From the NCBI GenBank assembly GCA_003663565.1, contig QMTT01000057.1, forward strand, positions 1-6,396: a DNA stretch of 6,396 nt. Direction: 5' to 3'. The DNA comes from Thermoplasmata archaeon (GTDB lineage Archaea; Thermoplasmatota; B47-G6; B47-G6B; 47-G6). The position numbers and the translations under genes are program-made. This document shows, piece by piece, positions 6,358 to 6,396 of the stretch (within the stretch, counting starts at the first letter, position 1; each line of letters starts with the position of its first letter). The notes beneath the pieces were generated by a model. The model was not told the origin of the DNA and did not search any database. It worked only from the letters and a program-made list of their open reading frames with translations.

Positions 6358-6396
6358 CTTCCTTTCCTTCTGTTCCTGTTTTTGAGGTTCATTTTG

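Noticed and set aside
1..6396. tRNA/rRNA genes, CRISPR arrays, insertion sequences, attachment sites or defence cassette
   Set aside because: No clover-leaf, regularly spaced repeat, terminal inverted repeat, transposase or defence-type domain was seen; coding regions fill nearly the whole window.

Overview
The window looks like chromosomal DNA from a motile, probably thermophilic archaeon, most likely a euryarchaeon in the broad sense. The grounds are a protein with an archaeal type IV pilin/archaellin-type signal sequence, a TET-like M42 aminopeptidase close to the Thermococcales enzymes, a CheF-like archaeal chemotaxis adaptor, and an alkyltransferase-endonuclease V fusion of a kind described from Ferroplasma. 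Codon choice leans to AGG/AGA and ATA, as in many thermophiles. Ribosome binding sites of the GGAGGT / GGTGAT type precede most genes. Genus cannot be settled; a relative of the Thermoplasmata/Aciduliprofundum side is only a guess.

Layout: positions 1-1984 (minus) hold the N-terminal 661 residues of a large surface protein whose C-terminus lies outside the window. It has a class III (prepilin-type) signal, a series of beta-sandwich-like segments rich in N-glycosylation sequons, and an alpha/beta domain resembling the class I glutamine-amidotransferase-like domains of secreted proteins. A 151-bp divergent intergenic region (1985-2135) carries TATA-like elements. It separates this gene from a plus-strand M42 metallo-aminopeptidase (2136-3221), which ends in a hairpin plus T-rich tract.

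Facing that gene is a tight minus-strand cluster, read from high to low coordinates: a CheF-like protein (5377-6357, frame open to the window edge), an O6-alkylguanine-DNA alkyltransferase/endonuclease V fusion (4375-5358), and a GT4-family glycosyltransferase (3271-4359). The stops and the next usable starts lie within 20 bp of one another, so these three are probably co-transcribed although their roles (taxis signalling, DNA repair, glycan synthesis) are not obviously linked.

No complete new system is evident. The most unusual content is in protein architectures: a CheF-like protein with one PH-like unit and an extra C-terminal domain of about 145 residues that I do not recognise; an alkyltransferase reduced to its catalytic half and joined to endonuclease V; and a prepilin-type anchor leading a large, probably glycosylated ectodomain with an amidotransferase-like fold. 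There are no RNA genes, mobile elements, CRISPR arrays or gene-free stretches over 300 bp.
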